Of a DNA stretch of 64,000 nt, positions 44,128-52,960 are shown piece after piece. The DNA lies in NCBI GenBank assembly GCA_902702965.1, contig CACRXP010000606.1, positions 44,862 through 108,861 on the forward strand, written 5' to 3'. A program made the translations under genes and the position numbers. The notes under the pieces are model-generated. The model was not told where the DNA came from and did not search any database. It saw only the letters and a program-made list of their open reading frames with translations. Each line of letters opens with the position of its first letter. Position 1 is the stretch's first letter. The DNA is from Spirometra erinaceieuropaei (Eukaryota; Platyhelminthes; Cestoda; Diphyllobothriidea; Diphyllobothriidae).

Positions 44128-44220
44128 CTGCGATCTCGCGGTTTTTCCTCCTCCACGAGTAGGCTTTGATTCAGGGCTGTGCGCCAACTCTACATTGTGC
44201 TGGTTGTCAACGTCACTCAT
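44128..44220 (-). CDS. ZNHIT6: BCD1/ZNHIT6 probable first coding exon
   Basis: An ATG at 44220 opens 31 codons (MSDVDNQHNVELAHSPESKP then TRGGGKTARSQ) ending at a strong donor CAG|GTGAGC (44127-44122). Phase 0 joins the zinc-finger exon starting 43840 in phase 0, giving an intron of 287 bases. Disordered acidic/basic N-termini are normal for BCD1. The pairing rests on strand, distance and phase, not on similarity of this short exon. Confidence 0.5.
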
Positions 44221-44343
44221 CTTTCACTGAGTAACACAAGCCAGTGCAGTACTCAGAAGAACTGTCCGGATACAGAGATTTATATCGTAAGATATGAGTG
44301 TGGAGAGCGTACAGTCTGAACAGAAATGGTGAAAAACAGGCGG

Positions 44344-44760
44344 TCAAAAGGGATTGTTAAATGATTCCCTATTGTAGGTTAGGGGGGACACTATATCCTC
44401 TGAAGCCGTCTTCTCAAGCACGTTTGGATCGTCGTTCTGGTCCACAAGACAAAGAAGAAAAACACACGCCGGAAACTCAGCACTGCAAACCGTCCGGTTC
44501 TTATTTTGAACTCCCACCAAATACGCCCTGTCCGCTACTACACCCAGGGGGGGAAACGTCGTCGACCCGCGAACGATATTTGAGGGAGGCGCGGATTTGG
44601 TAGTGGAGATCCAGAGAGATGCCGGTGCCCTTTTAATTTTCAATACTTGACCTTCGTCTTTGCAGTTATTGTCATCGTGGACCGTCTTGCGATCCATCTC
44701 ATTCAAAGTGAGCATCACTACGTCCCTCTCCCGCAGGTGCCCCAACGCAGCGTTCCCCAC
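44344..44760 (-). CDS. Unrecognised 138-aa ORF upstream of BCD1
   Basis: A minus frame begins MGNAALGHLRERDVVMLTLN and contains TVHDDNNCKDEGQVLKIKRA and TASEDIVSPLTYNRESFNNP, stopping 124 bases before the BCD1 ATG. It may be a 5' exon, an upstream ORF or chance. No domain recognised. Confidence 0.25.
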   Translation of the reverse strand: MGNAALGHLRERDVVMLTLNEMDRKTVHDDNNCKDEGQVLKIKRAPASLWISTTKSAPPSNIVRGSTTFPPLGVVADRAYLVGVQNKNRTVCSAEFPACVFLLCLVDQNDDPNVLEKTASEDIVSPLTYNRESFNNPF

Positions 44761-44868
44761 CGGTGGTCTAACAAATACGACAGAACACTGCGCACTTCAG
44801 ACGGGACTATAGTATATGTAACACTGCTTTTTACTTTGCATCGTATTCCCATTACCTATTTACACGAT

Positions 44869-45135
44869 TAATACCTTAGAATGGTTTTCTTATGGCCTCG
44901 ACATGTGTGTCTCGATGTGATGTCTACCTACCCTGCTCAGTATTCTCACGGACCAGGAATCGACAGCGGTTGCTTATTGTCCCCGTGTGCCAACCTCTAT
45001 GTTTTCGGCCGCCACAGTCGCACGATCTGTATAGGGTTGTTTGGATGAAGAGACACTTTTGACGCGTAGACTTAGGATGGTGTCACTGCGTGTCGATGAA
45101 AAGGGTTGGTGTCCTTCCCTCTCAATACCACCGAC
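44869..45135 (+). repeat. 267-bp direct repeat, left copy (flanks CR1 copy 3)
   Basis: Runs from TAATACCTTAGAATGG to CTCAATACCACCGAC and is identical to 47334-47600 except for one base that I can see (CGATCTGTA here, CGATTTGTA there). It ends exactly where CR1 sequence begins. Its right half is the start of family R. Confidence 0.9.
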
Positions 45136-46797
45136 GGCTTGGAGATATCGGACAGTACAAATAAGGCTGAGCGATTTTCTCAATTTTTCCGATCCGTTTT
45201 CACAAGAGAAGCGGACTTCACCCCATCTAATTCTGAGAACATGAGAGATCCCACTATGGAAAATATTGTGGTTCAAGAAGAAGCGATTTTGGAAGAACTA
45301 AAAAGCTTGAAGGAATGTAAATCTCCCGGTCCGGACGAGATTCCAGCAAAGCTGCTCTCTGAGCTTGCCCAACAGCTGGCCAAGCCACTATCCTTTCTGT
45401 GCCAAAAATCGCTTGATGCTGGAATTCTTCCCACAGACTGGAAGACGGCCCACATTACACCCCTTTACAAAAGCGGTAGTCGTGCTCAGGCGACAAACTA
45501 CAGACCCATCCGTCTGACATTAATCTGCTGCAAATTGATGGAGAAAACCATCAAAAAGGAGTTGATGGCTTACTTGGAAACCCACAACCTCTTGTCCAAT
45601 ACACAATATGGTTTCCGTAGGGGAAGATCATGTGTAACGAACTTGCTATACACAAAGCAAAGTTGGACGCGAGCACTGGACGCAAAACACATCGTGCATG
45701 TTGCCTATATTGATTTTCGGAAGGCGTTTGACAGTGTTCCGCACCAGCGTCTCCTACACAAGTTGAGGATTATGGGCATCGGTGGCAAACTTCTCAAATG
45801 GATCGAAAATTTCCTTGTCGGCCGCTCCCAAATTGTCTGCGTAGAACAACAGCAATCAAGGTGCACATTTATAGAGAGTGGGGTCCCACAAGGCTTGGTG
45901 CACGCACCAACTCTCTTTCTCTTGTTCATCAATGATTGCGTAGATGGGTTGGACTGTGATTGTGCCATGTTTGCGAATGACATAAAAATATGGAAAGTTA
46001 TCCAGAATGCTACCGATGAGACCAACTTCCAAGAAAATCTTTGTCGGTTGGACGAGTGGTCCCGCAGATGGCTCTTGTCCTTCAATTTGAACAAATGCAC
46101 CATTCTGCGCCTCGGAAATCAGAGCCCTAGTACGCGGCAATACCATCTGAACGGAATGCCACTCCGAGAAGCAGAAACTCAGAAAGATCTCGGAGTTTGG
46201 GTTGCAGACAGCCTAAAGCCTTTTACACAATGCTGTAAGGCGGCCAAGGCCGCAACGTCAATGCTATATGCCATCAAGCGGGCGTTCGTAGTTTTCGATG
46301 AAGACTGCTTCACCAAAGTCTTCGGCACGTTTATAAGGCCCCATCTCGAATATGCAATTCAGGCCTGGAGACCGTGGACTCACCAGGATTACGATCTGCT
46401 CGAAAGGGTGCAGAGGCGAGCCACAAAATTAGTAAGAGGTCAAAGTGCACTGCCATACGAGATCCGCTTAACTAACCTTAATCTCTATCCTCTGAGTTAT
46501 AGGCAGTTGCGCGGAGACATGATACAAACTTTCCGTATCGTGCGCGGCTTGGATTGTGCCCTTCGGTGCGATGACTTTTTCCAACTCGCCACAACAACTC
46601 ACCTCCGGGGACATCCCTTCAAGCTACGTGTGCCACAGGGTAGACTGAATGTGAGAAAATATTTCTTCTCCAACCGTGTCGTGGAACCGTGGAATAACCT
46701 GCCCGAGACGGTTGTTATGTCTCAATCTGTGGAGACATTTAAATGTCGCCTTGACAGATATATGCTGCAGCAACAATCGGACTATGTGACTTTTTAA
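45106..46797 (+). CDS. Reverse transcriptase of CR1 copy 3, catalytic Asp replaced
   Basis: A 563-codon frame whose first ten codons lie in the flanking duplication; element sequence starts at DGLEISDSTNKAERFSQFFR. The RT blocks are those of copy 1: VAYIDFRKAFDSVPHQRLL is intact, but the Y/FxDD box reads FANDIKIWK. Codon GAT has become AAT at 45976-45978, which removes the first Asp of the catalytic pair. The preceding block is also altered (GVPQGLVHAPTLFLL against GVPQGSVLGPTLFLL in copy 1). By known RT chemistry this copy should be inactive even though its frame is open. Confidence 0.85.
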   Translation: MVSFPLNTTDGLEISDSTNKAERFSQFFRSVFTREADFTPSNSENMRDPTMENIVVQEEAILEELKSLKECKSPGPDEIPAKLLSELAQQLAKPLSFLCQKSLDAGILPTDWKTAHITPLYKSGSRAQATNYRPIRLTLICCKLMEKTIKKELMAYLETHNLLSNTQYGFRRGRSCVTNLLYTKQSWTRALDAKHIVHVAYIDFRKAFDSVPHQRLLHKLRIMGIGGKLLKWIENFLVGRSQIVCVEQQQSRCTFIESGVPQGLVHAPTLFLLFINDCVDGLDCDCAMFANDIKIWKVIQNATDETNFQENLCRLDEWSRRWLLSFNLNKCTILRLGNQSPSTRQYHLNGMPLREAETQKDLGVWVADSLKPFTQCCKAAKAATSMLYAIKRAFVVFDEDCFTKVFGTFIRPHLEYAIQAWRPWTHQDYDLLERVQRRATKLVRGQSALPYEIRLTNLNLYPLSYRQLRGDMIQTFRIVRGLDCALRCDDFFQLATTTHLRGHPFKLRVPQGRLNVRKYFFSNRVVEPWNNLPETVVMSQSVETFKCRLDRYMLQQQSDYVTF

Positions 46798-47333
46798 CCA
46801 TGTGACTAGTGACATATGTGAATCAATGTATGCATTCACTTAATGCTGTAATTTCTTCACATTTTTGCTTTCAGAAAAGCTCCCACAAATTTTGGGTGCT
46901 GAATCTACTGATCGACTGTACCGTATCGATGGCGTTTGTGGTCTCTGAACACTATGGCCGGTCTCACCAGCTGTTCCTGAACGCCTCTACTTTGACTATC
47001 CCCAACTTCATGAAAGGAATTTGACGTCCGATAATCTCCGATACCGTGCAACCTCCCCCCCTTCTTGACGGTCGATATTCTACCACCGCCGGCAGTTTTT
47101 TTCTCCTGAGTCCTCCAAACCACAAAAACCACCATCAACTATATTTTTATGCCTTAAGCTCAGGAGTTTTTTTTCACTGCTGGTCGGATTTGTGTTTAAT
47201 CACTCCCCTTGACAATGCCTGTAAACTGGCATTAAATTAAAATTTATTTATTTATTTATTTTTATGTACAAATAGGGAGTTCAAAGGCGTAAGCCTATTT
47301 CCCTCAAATACACTGACTGACTGACTGACTGAC
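45136..47333 (+). mobile_element. CR1/Jockey-like non-LTR retrotransposon, copy 3, with nested insertion
   Basis: Starts at GGCTTGGAGATATCGGACAG (5' truncated within the pre-RT linker), and ends with the family 3' UTR and a (CTGA)n tail just before 47334. It is longer at the 5' end than copy 1 by about 95 bases. Another element interrupts its 3' UTR at 46871-47260. The almost identical 267-bp flanks suggest recent insertion. Confidence 0.85.
46871..47260 (+). mobile_element. Nested non-LTR 3' end in CR1 copy 3 UTR
   Basis: Sequence foreign to the CR1 3' UTR. It matches the reverse complement of 6490-6850 throughout and finishes in a (TTTA)n tail at about 47240-47260. About 13 bases of the CR1 UTR (GTTTATCGATTTT in copies 1 and 2) are missing at the site, so a small target deletion accompanied insertion. 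Confidence 0.7.
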
Positions 47334-47600
47334 TAATACCTTAGAATGGTTTTCTTATGGCCTCGACATGTGTGTCTCGATGTGATGTCTACCTACCCTG
47401 CTCAGTATTCTCACGGACCAGGAATCGACAGCGGTTGCTTATTGTCCCCGTGTGCCAACCTCTATGTTTTCGGCCGCCACAGTCGCACGATTTGTATAGG
47501 GTTGTTTGGATGAAGAGACACTTTTGACGCGTAGACTTAGGATGGTGTCACTGCGTGTCGATGAAAAGGGTTGGTGTCCTTCCCTCTCAATACCACCGAC
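47334..47600 (+). repeat. 267-bp direct repeat, right copy
   Basis: Same sequence as 44869-45135. Here it continues uninterrupted into the rest of family R (CCCCTTCTAAAAATTGCC), so this copy keeps the original right flank and the left one keeps the original left flank, as in a target-site duplication. Confidence 0.9.
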
Positions 47601-47890
47601 CCCCTTCTAAAAATTGCCGTTGCTCACATCTCTCTCTCGCTCTACGACGGACTCTCACTCAACCCTCCCCTGCAGTTTCCCACAGCGTTTCGTTCCCCCC
47701 GCGTTTATTCAGGTGGCATGTCAGTGTCGCCTTCCCATCCGAACAGGTTACCCCCTTGTCGCAACTCATTACGTTTGTACAATTAACTACTATTTTCTGT
47801 ATTCCTAGTTTCAGTCTATTATCATTGTACCCTATCGCGCACAAAACGTTCATTGTTCCCTTACGTATGGATGAGTATTGCAATGCGTTA
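47460..47890 (+). repeat. Dispersed repeat family R, copy 2 (CR1 target)
   Basis: Overlaps the right flanking duplication. Continues past 47600 with the pyrimidine-rich centre, CGTTTGTACAATTAAC and CTAGTTTCAGTCTATT, aligned to 1405-960 reversed and to 54195-55530. Confidence 0.5.
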
Positions 47891-48129
47891 ACGGCTCTAT
47901 ATATTATAATTAAGTATGTATAAGGAAGATAGACAGGGCCTTTAAAAACCCCCTTTAAAAAAAGACTGAAAAGACGTGCATATGTGTACAAAGGTCCCGT
48001 CTTAAAGTTGAAGAATCTCGAAATATGCACAGTCAGAAGATACGGGCACTCGGGACATCATACAAAATAGGATAGTACGTGGAAAGGTGTAATTTATTAT
48101 TTACAGAAGGGGAGATTGACGTAAAACGG

Positions 48130-48652
48130 AAAAATAATAAAAAAACGTTTTTTCTGTCGAAGAGGTAAGACGTGTCCTTAGTCAACTAAAACCAGGTAAA
48201 CCTCCTGGATCCGACGGGATTTCTAGGCTGATGCTTAAGAAACTATCAACGGAGCTGCCAAAGCCTCATTCGACTCTCTTTGAGCTGTCAATGAGAACAG
48301 GAAGACTGTCCTTACAGTGCAGGACATGTAACCTCGTCCCCTGATATAGGGGATGTAGCAGGATGACAGTAAACAGCTTCAGGCCTATTACCTTAACTTG
48401 CCTCCCATGCAAGATAATGAAAGCTCTAGTAGAGAGTGCTATACGGCAATTTTACGAAGAAAATAACATCTTGCAAGATTTTCAACATGGCTTCCGAAAA
48501 GGACGTTCCTGCCTCTCAAATCTGCTGGCTTGTCTGAAGATCGGGAACAGGGCTTTAAAAGCGGGTTTTGAGGTCGATGTCGTGTACATCGGTTTCCGCA
48601 AAGTATTCGACACTGTCCCGCGCCAACGCCTTCTTCACAAATTGATCGTCTT
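48130..48652 (+). pseudogene. CR1/Jockey-like RT fragment (fourth family)
   Basis: Encodes SVEEVRRVLSQLKPGKPPGS and DGISRLMLKKL, a stop near 48345, then NSFRPITLTCLPCKIMKALV, LQDFQHGFRKGRSCLSNLLA and VVYIGFRKVFDTVPRQRLLH. In the last motif the catalytic Asp of Y-I-D-F is Gly. RT sequence ends abruptly at about 48650, where the 3' tail unit A begins, so the rest of the palm and C-terminus are deleted. Confidence 0.65.
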
Positions 48653-49215
48653 GCCCCCTAACAAAATGCGCTCTATCGACCCTCTTGGCGGAACTCTCTG
48701 TATTCGCCGTCTACTAGTAGTCGGTTCGCATCTCCCTTGCCCCCTCCTCGGCTGGAATCGGCTGACTGCAACCGATCGCATCTGGGTTCCCATCGCCTCG
48801 AGAATGGCTTTTTATTCGCTACTTTGACATGAATGGCTTCATCCGACATATGAATTCTGCCTTGATTATGTCCGTTTCGAACCTTTTACCAAATACCTCA
48901 TACAGGCCAGTACTGCCTGACCGGACTACCTATCCCATCATGAAATCCGTTATACACCGCCACATACAGGCCGGTCCTGCCTGTTTTTTATACATTCAAG
49001 AGCGACAGATTTGTCTCCTATAGTGTTAATCCAGTCATACTCATTTTGTTTATATTTTAGGAGTTTCTTCACTTCTTGTTCATCATTTTTCGTAACATAC
49101 TACTTATTCAATAACCATGAATTAAGTATTGTATAGATGTTGTATACCTGTTCTAAAACTCATGTTAAAGTTATTATTACTTGCTATGAAAGGACCCCCA
49201 CGGTTCTTGAATAAA
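48653..49215 (+). mobile_element. 3' tail of the same element (units A and B, terminal motif)
   Basis: One A unit (48655-48800; AATGCGCTCTATCGACCCTC through ACCGATCGCATCTGGGTTCC) is followed by the B segment (ACAGGCCAGTACTGCCTGAC...ACAGGCCGGTCCTGCCTG, 48893-48990) and a terminal ACTTGCTATGAAAGGACCCC-ACGGTTCTTGAATAAATA. The same order A, B, terminal motif occurs on the minus strand at 51372-50445. Confidence 0.6.
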
Positions 49216-49590
49216 TATCAGGAGTATTACTGATCTCGGCGTCTTCATCGACAAATAGAGTTCTCGTCCGCGGCCCCAGTCTCCAAGCAGCTAACGGCAC
49301 CGCAAAACGCACGGTAGGTCAATTAACTCAGCATTTTACCTATCGCGACTCGGCATAGAAGAACGCCAACTCTGACAATGAAATCCATTTGAGCAAAATA
49401 TTTAAAAAGGCTACAGAGATTATATGTTGAATTTTATCTGTGGTCTTTTTAGAAGTGATAGTGCTTTGCTTTGATGTTGTCGTTCAGTTTTCCCCTCTGC
49501 AGAGCCAGTGGTAAAACTAAATTACTTTAGCTCTGTTAAGGTTAATTAATGATCAGTAAGTAATTCTACAAGCGTTCCTGATTGACGCCA
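49216..49590. other. Unassigned stretch
   Basis: No recognised feature. Confidence 0.3.
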
Positions 49591-50425
49591 TTCTTTCGAA
49601 CAATCCACTAACTTAGTTGAGGACTTGTTTCATCGCTTGTCGGAGGAGCATCTCGACTTCCTTTCATTCAAGGTGTTCAACTCGGATTTTCGTTCTTCCG
49701 CTGCTCCACACATATTTCAAACAGACCAACGAAGTTGTGAAAACAGCTTTGAAGTCATCCATAAGCGCTTTATCGATTTACTAATGAATCGACGAAAGTT
49801 TTGAATTGGACGCGAAAATCGAGATCATGTGAGATAAGCGATGATTGTCTTCAACTCTTGGTGATGATGATCCTTCCAGCTCAGTTGCAAATGCTTTTCG
49901 TTTCGGGTTCTCTATCAGGTTCCATTGGGCTATTCCACCTTCGCTTGATAAAAGCAATAATTTCCTAACAGAGGGGTTGGGCAGAGTGTTATCCGTCTAA
50001 TCCTTCTCTGCTGCCCACTTTGCCCCTGAAATTGATCCGATGCCCCTAATTCCCCCATCACATAATGCACTTCTCATTACCACCATTTTTAGCTCTAAGA
50101 ATATTCAGAAACAGACAAGCTACCGTAGTGACTAGTTCTCAGCTGGAACAGCCAACGCAACGGACTCTCGTACTAAGTGGCCGAGGAATCTTCCTTTTCT
50201 ACTGAGCAAGCCGTTCTCATTCTTCCTCTAGAATAGTTTCTTTCTCATAATTGGAAAACTCCTGTTTCCATTATGCCAGTACTTAACTCTGGCCGTCGTT
50301 CTGACATTCAAAATTATCGGGGCGTTTACAAAATCTCTGTTGTCAGACTGTTCAATAAATATTCGCGGTCATAATTACAAATTTTCTCTAGCCTGATAAG
50401 CCGCCAAGTCGTCCTGACGCGGCTT
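49591..50425 (+). pseudogene. Decayed non-LTR relic
   Basis: Near 50235-50345 the plus strand reads SHNWKTPVSIMPVLNSGRRS and DIQNYRGVYKISVVRLFN, the N-terminal RT block of the family at 6985-7560. Upstream sequence is probably the eroded endonuclease/linker part but has no clear motifs. Confidence 0.45.
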
Positions 50426-50909
50426 ACCGCAGGACCGCTTTCGAGAAACTCAATTCAATTCAATTCAATTATTTTTATTAAAGACCCGTCGGGGTCCCAT
50501 CAAAGCAAGTAAAAATAAATTTACATGCAAATTTTAGACGATGTAGGCAAAATCTGCACAAAGTGCAATGCATAGTTTTTGAGATTAGAAGTCCGTTAAG
50601 CAAAATGAAAATGAAAAAAACGAGGGGTGAAAAAAAAACTCCAAAGCAAAATTTAAAGATGATTGTAGTAATTTAACAGGAGAAAAAAAACCCCTCAGAA
50701 AAATAGCATCAGAAAAAAAGGGAGGACTGGCCTGCATGTGGCGGTACAAAATGGAATAAAGCCCGACATCAACATGGCCGAAATAGATGTCAGCTGTATT
50801 TGGCATTGTGTAACGGATTTCATAAAATAGTATGTAGGCGGGTCGGTCAGGACTGGCCTGTATCGCCTTGAATAAGAAAAATAAGTGCCGAAATTGAAAA
50901 CCAGTCTCA

Positions 50910-51372
50910 AGCCCAGATGCGGTCAGTTTCATTCAACCGAGTCCATCCGAACATGGGGGGGAGATGCGACCAGACTACTAGTATATGGCGAATATAGAAG
51001 GCTTTGACAAGACCGCCGATGGAGCGCATTCTGTAAGGGCATGATGACAACCAGTCTTGAGGCGAAAAGGACCCAGATGCGGTCTGTTACATTCATCAGA
51101 GTCCATCCGAGGATAGGGCAAATGAGATGCGACCAGATTACTAGTATATGGCTAATATAGAAGGCTTCGCCAAGAGCATCGATGAAGCGCATTCAGTGAG
51201 GGCATCATGAAGATCAGTCTCGAGGCAATAGGAGCCCAGATGCGGTCGGTTACATTCATCCGAGTCCAACCGAGGATGGGGCAAATGAGATGCGACCAAA
51301 CTACTAGTATATGGCGAATACAGAAGGTTTCGCCAAGAGCGTCGATGGCGTGCATTCTGTGAGGGCACGATG
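50910..51372 (-). repeat. Tandem repeat of about 160 bp (unit A, 2.8 copies)
   Basis: The marker AGTCCA(T/A)CCGA..ATGGGG recurs at 50940, 51100 and 51263, giving periods of 160 and 163 bases. Each unit includes CAGATGCGGTC.GTT.CATTCA, GATGCGACCA.A.TACTAGTATATGGC and a GCGCATTC.GT-AGGGCA.GATG end. A single unit is present at 48655-48800, so copy number varies between elements. Confidence 0.8.
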
Positions 51373-51483
51373 CATGAACTAAAAAATTGGAATAATTAAC
51401 ATTTCTGGTGAGGGATCTTAGGTAGCGAGACTACTCATAAAGAAAGGAAACGTGAACAGCTACGGAAATTTAATAGCGGCATG

Positions 51484-52074
51484 CTAAATTCCCGGTGGCC
51501 CTTTCTCAGTGTCATAGAAAAAGTTGTCTGGGAAGGATGAGGAAAATAAAAGTTTAATCGAGTCAGTATTCAGATAAAGGCGTAGCCTTCTCTTAAAGGT
51601 GTGTAGATTTTCTGAAGATCTTATATTTATTGGAAGGTTATTCCAGAGGAAAGTATACCTGGAAGCGAAAAAAAGGGAGCGCTTAGAGTTGGAGGACGCT
51701 GGAAGAGGTATAATTAGAGACGAATGGCGAAGATTGTATGGGCGACTACTAGGGGTAAGTGCTGAAATCCGAGGAAAATTTGAACTATGATTAATGCGAA
51801 AGAGGAGACAGAAGCCCGCTTCTAGTCTTCGAACCCATAAAAATTTTAGGTTAGTTAGTTGGCACCTATCTGAGTAGGAGATATTGGGATGTTCCCTATC
51901 TAAAAGTTTTTTTGAAAAACGTCTTTGGACATTTTCAATTTTTAAACGACTGGCTTCATTCATCAAACCAAAGAATGGGCAACAATACTCGAGAATGGGA
52001 AGTACAAACATACGATAGAGCCTTAATTTAATTTCAGGAAGATAGAAATTGTAAGAAATAAAGCCACAAATCTG
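51484..52074 (-). CDS. C-terminus of a non-LTR RT (partial, gap-truncated)
   Basis: The frame coming out of the gap reads FISYNFYLPEIKLRLYRMFV, LPILEYCCPFFGLM, RLKIENVQRRFSKKLLDREH and a terminal SRYTFLWNNLPINIRSSENL. This is the post-palm domain found at the end of CR1/Jockey-type RTs. The frame is open to the stop at 51484. Catalytic blocks fall in the gap. Confidence 0.7.
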   Translation of the reverse strand, partial: QICGFISYNFYLPEIKLRLYRMFVLPILEYCCPFFGLMNEASRLKIENVQRRFSKKLLDREHPNISYSDRCQLTNLKFLWVRRLEAGFCLLFRINHSSNFPRISALTPSSRPYNLRHSSLIIPLPASSNSKRSLFFASRYTFLWNNLPINIRSSENLHTFKRRLRLYLNTDSIKLLFSSSFPDNFFYDTEKGPPGI

Positions 52075-52350
52075 NNNNNNNNNNNNNNNNNNNNNNNNNN
52101 NNNNNNNNNNNNNNNNNNNNNNNNNNNNNNNNNNNNNNNNNNNNNNNNNNNNNNNNNNNNNNNNNNNNNNNNNNNNNNNNNNNNNNNNNNNNNNNNNNNN
52201 NNNNNNNNNNNNNNNNNNNNNNNNNNNNNNNNNNNNNNNNNNNNNNNNNNNNNNNNNNNNNNNNNNNNNNNNNNNNNNNNNNNNNNNNNNNNNNNNNNNN
52301 NNNNNNNNNNNNNNNNNNNNNNNNNNNNNNNNNNNNNNNNNNNNNNNNNN
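52075..52350. other. Assembly gap (276 N)
   Basis: A run of N. The frame continuing across it in some translations is an accident of its length. Confidence 0.99.
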
Positions 52351-52950
52351 AGAGGAAAAAGACATTTGGGTAGAATTCGGGGGTGGCTTTACGTTTGGTA
52401 ATATGGGAGAAATTTTTCGTTGCAGTGGAGTCTGGTCTCGACTAATAAAAAGTTTATTTGCCCTGAGATATTGAGTTGATCGCTCCAAATGGGAGAAAAT
52501 AAAATCCACTTCAATCGATGAAAAGAGTCTGACAAGAATGGGTGGATTCTTGCTCCTAGATGAAAGCCTTTTGGCTTCCGCGACCCTAAAGTTGAAGCCG
52601 CATGAAAAAAGGAATTGAAAGGCGACATCAATTGGCTGTCTACTCTTGGGAACGTTTTTTAATATAAAGTTGAAACTTCGTTTGTGCCTGTCTTCAGTCT
52701 CAGTCGCAACCAGGTTAATGAGAGGCATGAGCTTCTCACACTGCTGAGACGTAAGCGTTGGCAAATTTCCGTCAAGAAGGGCACCAAGGACAGAAAAAAT
52801 TGATCCGCAACGAGACATAAAGTTGTTAAAATCATCAAGCGCCCCTAGATCAATTTTTTTCATATGAACAATGGGTTTCAGATGAAGTTTAGTTTCCTTC
52901 AGATTTCGACGAAGGGTTGCTTGAGGTTTCATGCCGAAAACGCAATACAA
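52351..52950 (-). CDS. ORF1-like protein of the non-LTR element (partial)
   Basis: Encodes a hydrophilic start (MKKIDLGALDDFNNFMSRCG), a coiled, conserved-looking middle (RSFNFILKNVPKSRQPIDVA, FQFLFSCGFNFRVAEAKRLS) and RSTQYLRANKLFISRDQTPL before the gap. The layout (LKNVP..., position-specific Cys-Gly-F, RDQTPLQRK) is that of retrotransposon ORF1 RNA-binding proteins preceding an endonuclease-RT ORF. The true start may be downstream of 52950. Confidence 0.5.
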
Positions 52951-52960
52951 GACTTAAGTC

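Larger units (their letters stand above)
50445..52960 (-). mobile_element. Non-LTR retrotransposon (ORF1 part, RT C-terminus, tandem 3' UTR), gap inside
   Basis: In sense order: ORF1-like sequence (52950-52351), an assembly gap, the C-terminal part of the RT (52074-51484), about 110 bases of UTR, three A units (51372-50913), segment B (50900-50720), and the 3' end GGGACCCCGACGGGTCTTTA with an (ATTGA)n tail at 50449-50475. The gap is only 276 N, although endonuclease and RT core (about 2 kb) should lie there. So the gap length is wrong or the copy is internally deleted. Confidence 0.65.

Noticed and set aside
50910..51372. CRISPR-like array
   Set aside because: Units of 160 bp repeat head to tail with no unique spacers, and they belong to a retroelement tail.
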